Shown here piece by piece: positions 47,708-60,186 of a stretch of DNA of 64,000 bases (the first letter of the stretch is position 1; each line of letters opens with the position of its first letter). Source of the stretch: Hexactinellida sp. DTS-2022. Lineage: Eukaryota; Porifera; Hexactinellida. The translations under genes and the position numbers were made by a program. The stretch covers positions 5,354,501 to 5,418,500 of the forward strand of contig JAPNXP010000012.1 of assembly GCA_028753945.1 (NCBI GenBank), written 5' to 3'. The notes beneath the pieces were generated by a model. That model was not told the DNA's origin and did no database searches. It was given only the letters and a program-made list of their open reading frames with translations.

Positions 47708-49813
47708 ATGATACAAATAAAATTTGATAAAAAACTCAAAAGCAAACAAATGGCAACACAACAAAGTTCCAAACTAAAAACTAAAGCAGATAAGCTGACT
47801 GAGCAGTACGAACAGAGGCTGAGAGAGATTAAAGCCATCGACATTAATGAGATTGGTTTGGAAGGTATCGAGGAGTTATGCGATGGGTTTGAATTGGAAA
47901 TGAATACATTGAACAGCAAAAAGGCCGCTATACTGTCAGAGCAGACACGTGCCACTATAAAGGATCTCTATCTAATGATAACACAGCAGTACAGGGATAT
48001 AGTGAGTGCTACTCGCTCTATGAATGATATTATATGCTCACGGATAGGATTTGGTGATACAGGAGAAATTGGAATAAAACTAACAAAAGTAATGCAGGTG
48101 TTTGAAAAGTTGCAGCTTAACAAAAATATCAGTGAATCCACAAAACAAAGTCTGCTAGAAAAGTTCAATTCTCAAAAGCAAGAAATAACGAATTTCTTCA
48201 TCAACAACAATTTCCCAGCTCACTACAAAGACAGCATATTCCTGATCGAGAGCACACTAGCTGAGCCCGAGCTATACACGCTACCTACCCTGATCATGTG
48301 GAGGGAAACTGCTAAGGAGAAAATAAGTAAGATTCAGATCTCTAAAGAAGACCCAGATAATAACTTTATTCCGCAAATAATATTCGATAATATTATCAAC
48401 AAGTACCAGTCACTGACCAAGCAACTGCAAGCTGAGATCCTAAAGTTAAGAACCTATCCCATACCGGAGCCCTGGTGTTCTTATGCTATGAGACAAGGAC
48501 TGACACACATGATAAAAGGGGAATTCATATTCTTCGTGCATCCCGGAATAGATGAGGACATGAAACCTCTGAACCTGTCCGATAGGGACCTACTGCCCGG
48601 GGGGATATCCCGTCAGGAATACGAGACACGACTAAACAGGGTAAATACAGAGACTGCATTAGCGATTCAAAAGCTAGAAGATACTAATGCGAGCGATATG
48701 GAAAGACATCTCAGATGGTTTAAGAGTTCTTATTTGAGAATTGAGTGGAGAGTAAACTTCGCTTTCACAGAACTGAGTGATCTGTATAGAGACGCACGGA
48801 GCCTCGAGTACCTTGTTGACAAGAACCAAGATGATGAGCTGCTGAAGGAAATATATGACATTGTTCTTAGAAGAATACGATACTATTTCGACAACAGAAT
48901 CGATATTCCTTCGGTAGCCATTGACACTCGTAATATTCCAATTCTAACAGCTCCGCCAATGGAAGAGAGGAACATACCCACGGCATCTGGCATTGATAGA
49001 GGAGGGGATTGGGTGATCAATTTAGTCACGCCAGCTTCTGTTGTTGTTGTTCATAATTCAGTGATAGTAGCAGACGGATACGGACACAGAGTATCATACT
49101 ACAGAAAAAGTGATCTAGCATGCAGTGCTTCTTGGTATGACGACAAATACGATACTCCTGTGTCACTAACCTATTTCAAGGGATCCCTATATGTAAGCTA
49201 CAAAGATTTCTTAATACCATTTACAGTGACATGGAAAGGTTATGAAATAGTTGACATGGAACGCAAGACTCCAATTGCTATCCCTCAGATAAGCTGCACA
49301 GCAAGCAATGACGATAATCTGTATGTGGGGACTGTAGCACCGAGTCTGCTGCTGATTAACACGGACACCAACAGCGTAGAGAGAGAGTACCCTCTGCAGG
49401 TTATGCGCTACGGGACCAGCCACAAGAAAGCGAGCAGATTTCCGTGGTTGCAGGACATGAAAGCTGCCAGGGATGCCATAATCTGTCTCTTCACGGGGTC
49501 TCCATCTCCTCTCCAGATGTTCTCCTTCGAAGGAGAACTCATTCAGTCCATAATAACAGAAATCCAGATTACAGAGGCGTACCACTTTGCTATCTACACT
49601 AATGCAGTCACAGGGAAGGTGAGATTCTACATCTCAGACTTTTGGGACAATGCCATAAAGGTGTTTGATACAAAAGGTGTGTACATAGAGAATATCCTCG
49701 GGGAGGGAACAGAACTGTGTCAGATCTCCAGACCGACAGGACTATTCATAGAGGACACAGGCTACATAACGTACTGTGACATGAAGGAGAACAACTGCAT
49801 ACAGAGACTCTGA
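47708..49813 (+). CDS. Coiled-coil plus NHL-like beta-propeller protein, copy B
   Basis: A 701-residue intronless protein starts MIQIKFDKKLKSKQMATQQ, equal in length to copy A and with no indels against it. Substitutions cluster lightly in the helical half (for example GFGDTGEIGIKLTKVMQ here, GFIVTQEIGIKLTKANQ in A) and near the end of the coiled coil (RWFKSSYLRIEWRV here, EWFKSSYEEIEKRV in A). The propeller half is nearly the same. The divergent region to SVIP copy B is 848 bp, enlarged by the MITE at 47372. Confidence 0.7.
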   Translation: MIQIKFDKKLKSKQMATQQSSKLKTKADKLTEQYEQRLREIKAIDINEIGLEGIEELCDGFELEMNTLNSKKAAILSEQTRATIKDLYLMITQQYRDIVSATRSMNDIICSRIGFGDTGEIGIKLTKVMQVFEKLQLNKNISESTKQSLLEKFNSQKQEITNFFINNNFPAHYKDSIFLIESTLAEPELYTLPTLIMWRETAKEKISKIQISKEDPDNNFIPQIIFDNIINKYQSLTKQLQAEILKLRTYPIPEPWCSYAMRQGLTHMIKGEFIFFVHPGIDEDMKPLNLSDRDLLPGGISRQEYETRLNRVNTETALAIQKLEDTNASDMERHLRWFKSSYLRIEWRVNFAFTELSDLYRDARSLEYLVDKNQDDELLKEIYDIVLRRIRYYFDNRIDIPSVAIDTRNIPILTAPPMEERNIPTASGIDRGGDWVINLVTPASVVVVHNSVIVADGYGHRVSYYRKSDLACSASWYDDKYDTPVSLTYFKGSLYVSYKDFLIPFTVTWKGYEIVDMERKTPIAIPQISCTASNDDNLYVGTVAPSLLLINTDTNSVEREYPLQVMRYGTSHKKASRFPWLQDMKAARDAIICLFTGSPSPLQMFSFEGELIQSIITEIQITEAYHFAIYTNAVTGKVRFYISDFWDNAIKVFDTKGVYIENILGEGTELCQISRPTGLFIEDTGYITYCDMKENNCIQRL

Positions 49814-50167
49814 TGCATGCTACTGTTATGAGTCTATTATTCTTATTACTGTATTATTCCCCTTGTATGCTCTACATTGTTCAGTTGTTTGTTTAGTTTG
49901 TAATAAACAACTCACTCAATTAGTTCATATTTACATTATTAGCAGCAATAAAAGCTATAGCAGCTAGCACACATAAATTTCTAACAGCGAATACGTTTAG
50001 CTTTAAACCTAGCAAATACAGTTGAGACCGCTTTTTCTAACGAATTACTTGCATGGAAATAAAGAAAAATCTCATAGTTAGATTAAACCGATTGAAAATA
50101 AACAAAATTGGAATTTCTTACATATTTAGAATAAATAGGTCGTTAGAAAAAAACGATTAGTTAGAAT

Positions 50168-50450
50168 ATTATATTATAACCTGAATATTGTTTTCACTGT
50201 GGGCATCTTTAGATATTGTAGATTCAAACAAGCGAGGAAATATCTAATATTGTAAAATATATTTTCTATCCCTATGAATGATCTGTGATGATGTTTTTCT
50301 AAGGAAAAACGTAAACTTTAGTTGCGTTCGTTGATTTAAACTTCAACAACAAACACTCAAGCAATTTCGTTACAGCTTGTTTGCGTTTAGAATGTTAAAA
50401 TTTGAGTTTTATAAACTTTTATTATACAAGTTAGTTATAGTTGTGGATTC
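50168..50450. other. Spacer upstream of KNSTRN
   Basis: AT-rich DNA outside the right arm of the duplication, with no repeat or gene I can support. It must hold the KNSTRN promoter. Confidence 0.5.
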
Positions 50451-51212
50451 ATGTCGACTCCCAAATTAATCTCGGCCAAGTCAAATGACACAAAGTCAGT
50501 TCCGCCGCGGAGGAGCATGCTCCCCGTCCCCAAACCAGCCCTCCCATGTCCCCCTCACCCACATGGGGAACACAGAACTAAACGCAAACAAATGCCCACA
50601 ATAACCGAGTCTAAGCCCGATCTCAAGAAGTCCTCTCAGAAACCTGTCTCCGCCCCCTGGTCTCTGTCCCTCCCTCGCGCTGCCAGCGCCGGTCAGGTGG
50701 ATACCGGGTCCCGGGCCCGGGCGAGACAGAAGCCCCCCGTCCTGTCCTACTCCCAGCTGTCGCAGGACAACCAGAGGCTGCGGACTGAGCTGCTCGCGCT
50801 GCGGTCCGCCCTGGAGCGGGAGGGCACCCAGCGGAGAGAGGAACACGGGGCCCTGAGCTCAGAGGCTAGCCTCCTGACCGTCCGACTCGCCGAGGCTACT
50901 TCCGCCGTGTCTCAGCTCTCTTCCGAGGCTAGCGCGCGCCGACAGCAGACCCGAGAGCTCCTCTCCCGCCTGGAAGGGAGGGGCATAGATCCGCTCAGCG
51001 GGGACGAAGTTCTGACGCGGGAGCGGCGCTTGTCTGCCTCCCGAGCCGCCGCGGAGAGGGCCAGAGGTATAACAGAATATCTGAACAGAGAGAGTGCTAG
51101 ACACACGGAAATACAGACCGGTCTGCGGGAGAAAAGAGAGGGATTACTCGCTCTCCTCTCAGGGGAGATTGTGGACACGAGGTTCCTAGCCGCTAGTCCT
51201 GTTCCAACCTAA
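50451..51212 (+). CDS. KNSTRN: Kinastrin/SKAP, spindle and kinetochore-associated coiled-coil protein
   Basis: Kinastrin binds EB proteins and astrin at microtubule plus ends and kinetochores. The 253-residue intronless protein starts MSTPKLISAKSN. An S-x-L-P type EB-binding motif in basic context lies at residues 22-25 (PPRRSMLPVPKP), matching the SLLP motif of the human protein. From about residue 105 there is a long coiled coil (LSYSQLSQDNQRLRTELLAL). It contains LLSRLEGRGIDPLSGDEVL, which matches the human LAILESKGLDPALGSETL. The remaining helix ends near residue 240. It is shorter than the human 316 aa. Together with BUB1 and MDM1 it is the third spindle gene of the window, but not adjacent to them. 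Confidence 0.78.
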   Translation: MSTPKLISAKSNDTKSVPPRRSMLPVPKPALPCPPHPHGEHRTKRKQMPTITESKPDLKKSSQKPVSAPWSLSLPRAASAGQVDTGSRARARQKPPVLSYSQLSQDNQRLRTELLALRSALEREGTQRREEHGALSSEASLLTVRLAEATSAVSQLSSEASARRQQTRELLSRLEGRGIDPLSGDEVLTRERRLSASRAAAERARGITEYLNRESARHTEIQTGLREKREGLLALLSGEIVDTRFLAASPVPT

Positions 51213-51312
51213 TTAGGGCACCTGTCTCACTCGTAACTTATTCTATATTCTGAGTACTCATTCAGCTCTGGGGCTCGGTTCACTTCCATTAATAACTTAC
51301 AGTATTGTCGCG

Positions 51313-51484
51313 TAATAGCAAGTCGTGTTTTGCACGAAATTTGCTTGCTATTAGAGGAACATAATTAACATTAATAGCAATTTATTTTCAGTCCCCAAGC
51401 GAGCTTTAAATGTTAATTCTGTTCCTCTAATAGCAAGTTCGCCTATTAGCAAGCAAATTTCGTGCAAAATGCGACTTGTTATTA
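51313..51484. mobile_element. Fold-back MITE ('AATAGCAAGTCG' family), best copy
   Basis: The left end taatagcaagtcgtgttttg and the right end aaaatgcgacttgttatta are inverted, and the complementarity continues inward through gcacgaaatttgcttgc and cctctaatagcaag. Degraded relatives are at 5465-5615 and 39400-39540. It lies between KNSTRN and the actin 3' end; the rest of the 690 bp spacer is AT-rich. Confidence 0.8.
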
Positions 51485-51901
51485 CGTTTCAACCAATGCG
51501 TTGACACACCGTCCCTTTTGTTACAAATGGTCCAAAAATTGTGACTAATAAGGGGGGTCTAATTTTCCGAATATTTACGTGCGCACATTTCAATTGCCTT
51601 ATACAAGCTAATTATAGTAGCATAACAACGTCTACTGGTATATGGTATGCTAGTGGCCCTTTGGAGTTGAATTAAGCAGAATTTCCAAGTTCTATACGCC
51701 GAATTAACTCCCTTCTAATTAATATAATTTCTCAGTATACTAATTTATGTTTTATTTATGTAACTCGTTGCTAGTTTGATTTCATTAATTAAATTTAATC
51801 TTTGCAAACTAACATATTATTTATTGTAACATAGTAATATCGCAAAATAAATACTGCTATCCTATACTAATATACTATCGAATAGAAGAGAAATGGTTGG
51901 T

Positions 51902-53916
<2,015 letters not shown>

Positions 53917-54298
53917 TAGGGCTGAAACGAATATACCGAATAGTCGATATTCGTTCGAAATGATTGTTCAAATATTTTGTTTGGACGAATATAAGATTGA
54001 AACGGATATTTGTTTACTACTTTTGGACAACAACATGACTTTTGTTTATATTGGAGAGATCGTAAATATAAATTCCTACCTAAACTAGCTGATTATTCAC
54101 TAACTTGTGTCTAATACACTTTGTCACTATTATTTAACCATTGTAACATAACAAAAACCAATTTTCCAATGTATTTTGTGTCTTTAAAATGATTTATAAT
54201 TATTGCTTGTCATCCAAACGAACGAATATTCGAATATTCGTTCGTTTACAAAAAGGTTCGTTCGACTCGTTACATTTCGAATATTCATTTCTGCCCTT
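53917..54298. mobile_element. hAT-like MITE, ~382 bp, near-perfect 8 bp target duplication
   Basis: The left end tagggctgaaacgaatat and the right end gaatattcatttctgccctt are inverted. The flanks ATTTATAG and TTTTATAG differ at one base. The interior is a series of cgaatattcg palindromes. The TAGGGCTG-type end suits hAT elements. Immediately after it, at 54330-54395 and 54500-54680, lie copies of the AAGCCGGG repeat and of a taggagcgcgaaaac repeat. Confidence 0.75.
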
Positions 54299-54733
54299 TT
54301 TTATAGTAATGTAAAATGTTTTTATTTTACATAAAATTAAATTTCGCGAAGCCGGGTTTTTATATTATAAAGGGGCGTCCGATATATAAGTTAGCTGAGA
54401 AAAGGGGATTATAAATGGACGGAAGTTGTGCGTTGTCGGTATACGCTTGACTACTCTATACCCCAGTAACAGCTATATTTGTATGGAGTAATTAGGGGTT
54501 TATCCAGGAGCGCGCCATACGCCTAGAGGCGTATAAATAGGGATATGTTTGCGTTTAGGAGCGCGAAAACTGCCGAAAGTCCCCATAGAGTAATACAAAA
54601 CTAACCTTTTAGGCGTATGAAATTCATACTCTAGTGACCTTAGGAGTGTTCAATTCTACTTCCTGGGAGTAACTAGCTATATTTGTATGGAATACCTAAA
54701 TACTCTTTATAACCCAGTAACTAGCTATTAGCT

Positions 54734-57105
54734 ATGGAGTACCTGAATAGTCTGTGCGGCGGGTCGCTGAGCGCCCGCGTGCTGGTGGTGGGCGCGGGGG
54801 GCATAGGCTGCGAGCTGGTTAAGAACCTGGCCCTGACGGGGATCTGCAACATAGACCTCATAGACCTGGACACGATCGACGTGAGCAACCTCAACCGACA
54901 GTTCCTATTCCAGAGGAAACACGTAGGAAAGAGCAAAGCAGAGGTGGCCAAGCAGAGCGCTCTGAAGTTCCCACACAAGGCGAATATAACCGCGAGACAC
55001 GCCTCGATATTCGATCCCGAGTACAACGTGGATTTCTTCAGCCAGTTTGCTCTCGTCATGAACGCACTCGACAACCGCACAGCCAGGAACCACGTAAACA
55101 GGTAGCCAATCGATAACGGGAGTAAATAGGTGCTTATTAGACCGTCTATTTCTAGACCAGGTTTTCTTCACGTAAATAGTATTACCCATAGACGGCAGGG
55201 GCTTTTGGTTTACAAAATCTATAAACGGGCCACAGATTTTAGCTTAGTTTGTATGGGCTTTTATAGACCGTCTACATATAAGGACGCTCCTTATTAATTA
55301 AGCTCCCAGGGGGGATTATATACTTGTTCCCATAGGATGTGCCTGGCTGCTAATGTTCCTCTAATCGAGAGTGGGACCGAGGGGTACCTGGGTCAGATAA
55401 CCACCATCATTCGAGGCAAGTCTGAGTGCTACGAGTGTCTCCCGAAAGCAACCCAGAAGACATACCCTGGCTGCACCATAAGGAACACCCCTTCTGAGCC
55501 CATACACTGCATTGTGTGGGCTAAGCACCTCTTCGCTCAGCTGTTCGGCGAGTATGACGCGGACCAGGTATGTGCATATTTAGAAATTTAATTTAATTTC
55601 AATTTAAAGTGAAAATGAAAGTGTTTTTTTATTTTTATTTTTTTATTTTTTCTTACCTTGGACCCTAGGGCATTCGCGTGTTTTAATTAACTAACCTGTA
55701 TTGCTATAATCTCATTCGTTAACTGTAGGAGGTAGCACCGGATGCTCACGACCCAGAGCTACAGGGGGCAGATATGGACCCTCTCGACAAACAGGGGGCA
55801 GAAGTGGACCCTCTCGATGTACCCCGGGACAGCCCCCCTCCTCTGAATGGGACTGACTCCCCCCCTGTTCCCCCTGTCCCCACTCGGGTGTCCACCAGAG
55901 ACTGGGTCCGTAGCATAGAGTACGAAGGGACGCAGCTGTTCAACAAGCTGTTCTCAGAGGACATTAGGTACCTCTTGAGCATGGACAGACTGTGGCAACA
56001 GAGACGGGCCCCTGTCCCCCTCTCGTGGGAGCAGCTCTGTGAGAGCTCCTGTACAGGCGCCGCCAGGGGGGAGGGGCTGGAGGAACAGAGGGTGTGGTCC
56101 CTTAGGGAGTGTGGAGAGGTGTTCGTGAGATGTGTGGGACAACTGAAACTGCTTATGGAGAGGGATGGAGATCTGGTGAGTGTTGTTGTTGTTTGTATTG
56201 TTATTGTTTGTTTGTTTGTTTGTTTGGTTGTTTGTTGTTTGGTTGGTTGGTTGGTTGTTTATTTATTGGTTTGTTTGTTTGTTTGTTTGTTTGTTTGTTT
56301 GTTGATGTTGTTGTTATTGTTGTTGTTATTGTGTTGTTTGTAGGTATGGGATAAGGACGATATAGCGGCCCTTAACTTTGTAACAGCCACGGCTAACATT
56401 CGGTCCCACGTTTTCGCAATTCCTCAGAAGTCTCTATTCGACATAAAGTCCATGGCTGGCAACATAATACCGGCCATAGCTAGCACTAACGCAATAGTGG
56501 CTGGGCTTATAGTGATGGAGGCTCTCAAACTGCTCCAGGGGGAGGTAGACAGGTGTCGCTCCGTTTTCCTTCTCAGGAAGCCCTCCTGCAAGCGGCTGTT
56601 CCCCTCGCTCTCTCTGCCGGCCCCCAACCCGCTCTGCTACGTGTGCTCCTCTCAGCCCGAGGCGACCATCCGCGTGGACACAGGCTGTTTCCTGCTGCGG
56701 ACCCTAGAGGAGCGCGTGCTTAAGGAGAGGTTTAGTATGATAGCGCCAGACGTGGAGATTGACGACGGAAAGGGGACAATCCTGATCTCATCGGAGGAGG
56801 GCGAGACAGAGGGAAACATGGTACGCCCCCTGGCCTACTTCGGTATCGGAAACAACTGCAGACTCAAGTGCGATGACTTCATGCAGAACTTCCAGCTGGT
56901 GCTTATTATCCTGCATTCGGAGGAAGGCGGGGGCGACTCGACAGCTTTTGAGGTCGTAGGTGACATTCCTAAGCCGGAGCATAACAGCAGCGTTGTCATG
57001 GAGACGGAGCCCTTCTCTAAGTCGAAGCGGCGAAGAGATTCCTCCGGGGAAGAAGAGACCTGTAAGAGGTCGAGAGTAACCGTAGTCAGCGATAGCAGCG
57101 AGTAG
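54734..57105 (+). CDS. UBA2: SUMO-activating enzyme subunit 2, four exons
   Basis: UBA2 pairs with SAE1 to adenylate SUMO and pass it to UBC9. Exons are 54734-55101, 55336-55567, 55729-56175 and 56344-57105, with phases 2, 0 and 0, giving 602 aa (human 640). The nucleotide loop [19 protein letters not shown] lies at the N-terminus. Zinc cysteines come as CYEC (154-157) and CYVC in exon 4. The catalytic Cys169 is in [15 protein letters not shown]. The ubiquitin-fold domain is followed by a basic tail (SKSKRRRDS), a likely nuclear signal. Exon 3 has a repeated DPLDKQG/DPLDVP insertion. Intron 1 carries a MITE and intron 3 GTT/TTTG repeats. Confidence 0.96.
55132..55290. mobile_element. MITE in UBA2 intron 1, related to the 47372 element
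   Basis: It reads attagaccgtctatttctag at the left and tagaccgtctacatataagg at the right, with ttgtatgggcttttatagac shared with the 47372 copy. It covers most of the 234 nt intron. A clear target duplication was not found. Confidence 0.75.
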
Positions 57106-57165
57106 CGAGACAGAGAATTAGCCTACATTGCATCATCATGCATTTATACACAAGTATTGTTGTTG

Positions 57166-57703
57166 TGTTGTATGACAGTTCAACTACCATGACAGTTTAA
57201 CTACCTTGTATTTATAGAACCATGGATATTCCAGCCATGACAGTTTAACTACCATGACAATTCTACAACTTCTTTGTATGACTTCCTCAACTTGTAGTTC
57301 CTATTGCATGATGACGCATTATTTCTAATAGTATTAATTCAATCAACGCTATACCATAATACATACTATAAATCGCTGAGAAACAAATGATAATGTAACT
57401 AACACAATCATAAGAGCCTATCAAACTTTATACGCCATGTGAAATTGAATGCGTCATCATGCAATAGGAACTACAAGTTGAGGAAGTCATAAAAATAAGT
57501 TGTAGAATTGTCATGGTAATTAAACTGTCATGGCTAGAATATCCATGGTTACAATAATACAAGGTAGTTAAACTGTCATACAACAGAACTACAAGTTGAG
57601 GAAGTCATAAAAATAAGTTATAGAATTGTCATGGCTAGAATATCCATGGTTACAATAATACAAGGTAGTTAAACTGTCATGGTAGTTAAACTGTCATACA
57701 ACA
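57166..57703. mobile_element. Fold-back element with ~170 bp arms and an internal partial duplication
   Basis: The left arm tgttgtatgacagttcaact ... gttcctattgcatgatgac and the right arm gtcatcatgcaataggaac ... aaactgtcatacaaca are inverted copies around an AT-rich centre of about 140 bp. The right arm contains a second, shorter copy of its own end (aactacaagttgaggaagtc appears twice). No coding sequence. Confidence 0.85.
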
Positions 57704-57865
57704 GTTGTAGCACATGTAATTCTTTAATTGACCAATACTGTAAAGGGATTACTTATATATCCGACAATTTTTCAATATAAAAACTAGCTTTGCAAAAGCA
57801 ATTTTTGATATTAAAAGTGACCTTGCCAGTACCTGAAATTACATTAGAAATGGGAAATGTACATA

Positions 57866-58055
57866 CAGTCGACCGCTTAATATAGCCACATCGGGACCAG
57901 GTTGCTTTGACCCGATTAAGCGGAGGAATCTATTAACCGAAAATATTTTATTTCAAAATATAATTCTGTCCTATATAAATCCTCTGAATTTTTGACCCGA
58001 TTAAGCGGAGAAATCTATTAACCGGTGGCTCTATTAAGCGGAGTCGACTGTATAT
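57866..58055. mobile_element. Pogo-like MITE ('CGCTTAATAGAGCC' family) just upstream of the RIIa-like gene
   Basis: The left end cagtcgaccgcttaatatag and the right end ctattaagcggagtcgactg are inverted and next to TA. The interior repeats attaagcggagaaatctatt. A fragment with the same right half is in PSMD4 intron 2 (13900-13965). It ends only 50 bp before the next start codon, so it may supply part of that gene's promoter or leader. Confidence 0.85.
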
Positions 58056-58105
58056 CAGTGTGTGTTGGCCGTCCCGATAATACAAATTATAATAGCAATA
58101 CTAGC

Positions 58106-58375
58106 ATGGATCAGTTAGGAGTAGATCCGAACTCTAATATATTCAACCGTCGCCAGCTGGAGGCCTGCTTGAAGCTAGCAATGAACACGCGGGAAGGAAA
58201 ACAGGGAAACGGCGTCTCGGAAGATGTCGATCCGTTCACGAAAGCTGTGAATTATTTGGAGGAACACCAGATACTAACCCATATGGAGAATATAGCAGCA
58301 AAGGTCTGTTTCGAAAAACCCGAAGACCCGATTGAATTCATGCTAAAGGAAATACAGTCTCTGAAAACTAAATAA
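58106..58375 (+). CDS. Small DPY-30/RIIa-like docking-domain protein (89 aa)
   Basis: The frame starts at the ATG at 58106 (MDQLGVDPNSNIFNRRQ); earlier in-frame codons belong to the MITE. A Lys/Asp-rich lead is followed by AVNYLEEHQILTHMENIAAK and FEKPEDPIEFMLKEIQSLK. That pattern (Y-L-x-x-H-x-I ... P-x-D-P-x-x-F) is typical of DPY-30/RIIa dimerisation-docking motifs as in EFCAB10, TEX55 and adenylate kinase 7. Such domains anchor proteins in cilia or PKA complexes. Which family member this is cannot be settled. Confidence 0.6.
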   Translation: MDQLGVDPNSNIFNRRQLEACLKLAMNTREGKQGNGVSEDVDPFTKAVNYLEEHQILTHMENIAAKVCFEKPEDPIEFMLKEIQSLKTK

Positions 58376-58479
58376 TCACTTACGAACAATATATACTCTT
58401 GCATTATTATTCACACAAATATTATGTATTAAGAAAATATTATGCGTTTATGGCATTATAATTGCATCTATTGGGAGCA

Positions 58480-58835
58480 GTGTATTATACAGCCATTTGT
58501 AAATACGCTCCTAATTATGGTGTGATCCAATTTACATATGCCTAAATCACAAATTAATGTTACGGTATAAGAGAGGATTCAAAATTTTCGCGCTCCTAAA
58601 TTCAAGTTTTCCAAAAATCATACTCCAAATGTCTCGCGCTCCTGGATAATTCCTTGGCTATGACTATGAGTTACAGTCAGGTCTGCTTATTGCGAAAACT
58701 TTATATTATGAACAAGCCATATGATCCCAATTTATCAACTGTATTAATAAGTTGAGTTCGCTTACTATGAAGTCTCTCTATTATAAACACATTATTTGGT
58801 CCCCTGAATGTTCATAATAAGAACTTGACTGTACG
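58480..58835. mobile_element. Two MITE families upstream of the SOCS-box gene
   Basis: Positions 58480-58650 hold the reverse of the ggagcgcgaaaatt element seen at 23058. Positions 58676-58832 hold an element with ends cagtcaggtctgcttattgc and gttcataataagaacttgac, related to 45380. The second ends 12 bp before the start codon of the next gene. Confidence 0.7.
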
Positions 58836-58844
58836 CAGTTAGTT

Positions 58845-60001
58845 ATGAGTGAGTCTGCGAGTGTTCTGAACAGATACGGAACAACGGATTTGCACGTAGC
58901 AGCAGGTGTCGGCAACACAAGACAGCTAGAACAGCTGTTGAATGAGGGGAGGGACCCTAATGTACAGAATAACATTGGATTCACACCTCTGCATACTGCT
59001 GTCATTAATGGAGAGGTCAGTCAATTTGTTGATGCAGTAGATGCCGGATATAAGAACACCGGATATAAGAACATTCTAATGGAAAACGGTTGTCATATAC
59101 CCTATATAATTTATGCCAGTTATAAGAACATTTTAGGCAGTTTCCGACGATGTTCTTATAACCACTAAACCAGCATCCACTGTATTAAATTCAGATTTTA
59201 TTTTTTTGGAATTCAAAATTACTACTCTACTAATTAATTAATCCACTGCTAAGTTTTCAAAGTACATCTGTAACTATTGTGTAATCTAGCTAGGGTGCGT
59301 CGAGATTCTAATTTCCCACAATTCGTCGCCCTTCGTTACGGACAGTCTGGGCCACAGTCCCCTCGACAAGATATCGATTGCGCTACAGAAGTACGAAGAC
59401 AACTTTAACGAGATTCTCCTCACCCGCTATCACAGGATACACGCATATCTGAAGACACACACGTTCAAGTAAGAATACTTGTGCAGTAGAACCTGACTAT
59501 AACGGCACTTATAATAGGTCCCCACATAACTCCCATGTTATAATCAGCCTTTGTATAGCGGTCATTTGACGGTCCCTTGGTGTACGTATTAATTAACAGG
59601 TTCTACTGTATTTTTAATGTAATTTTAAGACACTTGCAAGGTTATTTTTAAATACATCAAAAGTTCAGTTTATGAACGTGTTAGCCAATATATAAGTACA
59701 TAAGCCTTTTAGTTAAGTTATTTGCTGTATATTATGAATAGGAATCCTATTGTATATTATCTGCAGACCGCTTACCCACCTCTGTCGAGACAAGATCCTC
59801 GGTTGCCTGGTGTCGCTGGACAGTTCTGTTATCCGGTCTCTGTCTGTCCCTCACCAGCTACGCAGCTTCCTGCAGTACTCTCTGCCGGAGGACATACAGA
59901 CAGACCTGTATGTCAGCACGTTCATAAAGCCGTTCTCTCCCACGCCCAGGAAACAGCCCGTGGCTAGCCAGCAGCAGAATAGCAAGTGTGCTATTATGTG
60001 A
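58845..60001 (+). CDS. Ankyrin-repeat SOCS-box protein with a C-terminal CaaX box, three exons
   Basis: SOCS boxes recruit Elongin B/C and Cullin-5 to make ubiquitin ligases. Exons are 58845-59015, 59290-59468 and 59767-60001, with phases 0 and 2, giving 194 aa. Two ankyrin repeats: TTDLHVAAGVGNTRQLEQLL and GFTPLHTAVINGELGCVEIL, the second joined exactly across intron 1; a third is partial (GHSPLDKI). The SOCS box is PLTHLCRDKILGCL ... SLSVPHQLRSFLQYSL. The last four residues are CAIM, a farnesylation-type CaaX motif, preceded by a Gln/Ser linker. ASB proteins normally lack CaaX; Rab40 GTPases have both a SOCS box and CaaX but no ankyrin repeats. Intron 1 holds a ggatgccggatataag MITE and intron 2 a copy of the AAGCCGG-type repeat. 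Confidence 0.8.
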
Positions 60002-60030
60002 CAGCACACACATGTGAGCAAATGTATATA

Positions 60031-60186
60031 CAGTAGACTCTGTTAGTAGGAACACCAAGGGGACTGTCAAAATGTGTTCGTATTAACCGGAGTCATTTGC
60101 ATGCATTTGTATAAGCTAGGGGAATTAAACCTTGTACTCATTAACCGATATTTCCCTTATCCGTGTTCCTATTAACAGAGTCTACT
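60031..60186. mobile_element. Pogo-like MITE (AGTAGACTCTGTTAGTAGG family)
   Basis: The left end cagtagactctgttagtagg and the right end cctattaacagagtctact are inverted. The inside reads gtataagctaggggaattaa, as in 31571 and 34708. It is the best-preserved copy of this family and could serve as its reference. The rest of the spacer to 60945 is AT-rich with an (aatt)n run near 60415 and no gene seen. Confidence 0.85.

Larger units (their letters stand above)
46618..50167 (-). repeat. Right arm of the inverted duplication
   Basis: Reverse complement of 41975-45294, longer because of a 182 bp MITE at 47372 and small indels. It carries SVIP copy B, NHL copy B and, at its outer end, a nearly whole cagttgagaccgctttttct MITE in the opposite orientation to the one at 41956. 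Confidence 0.93.
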
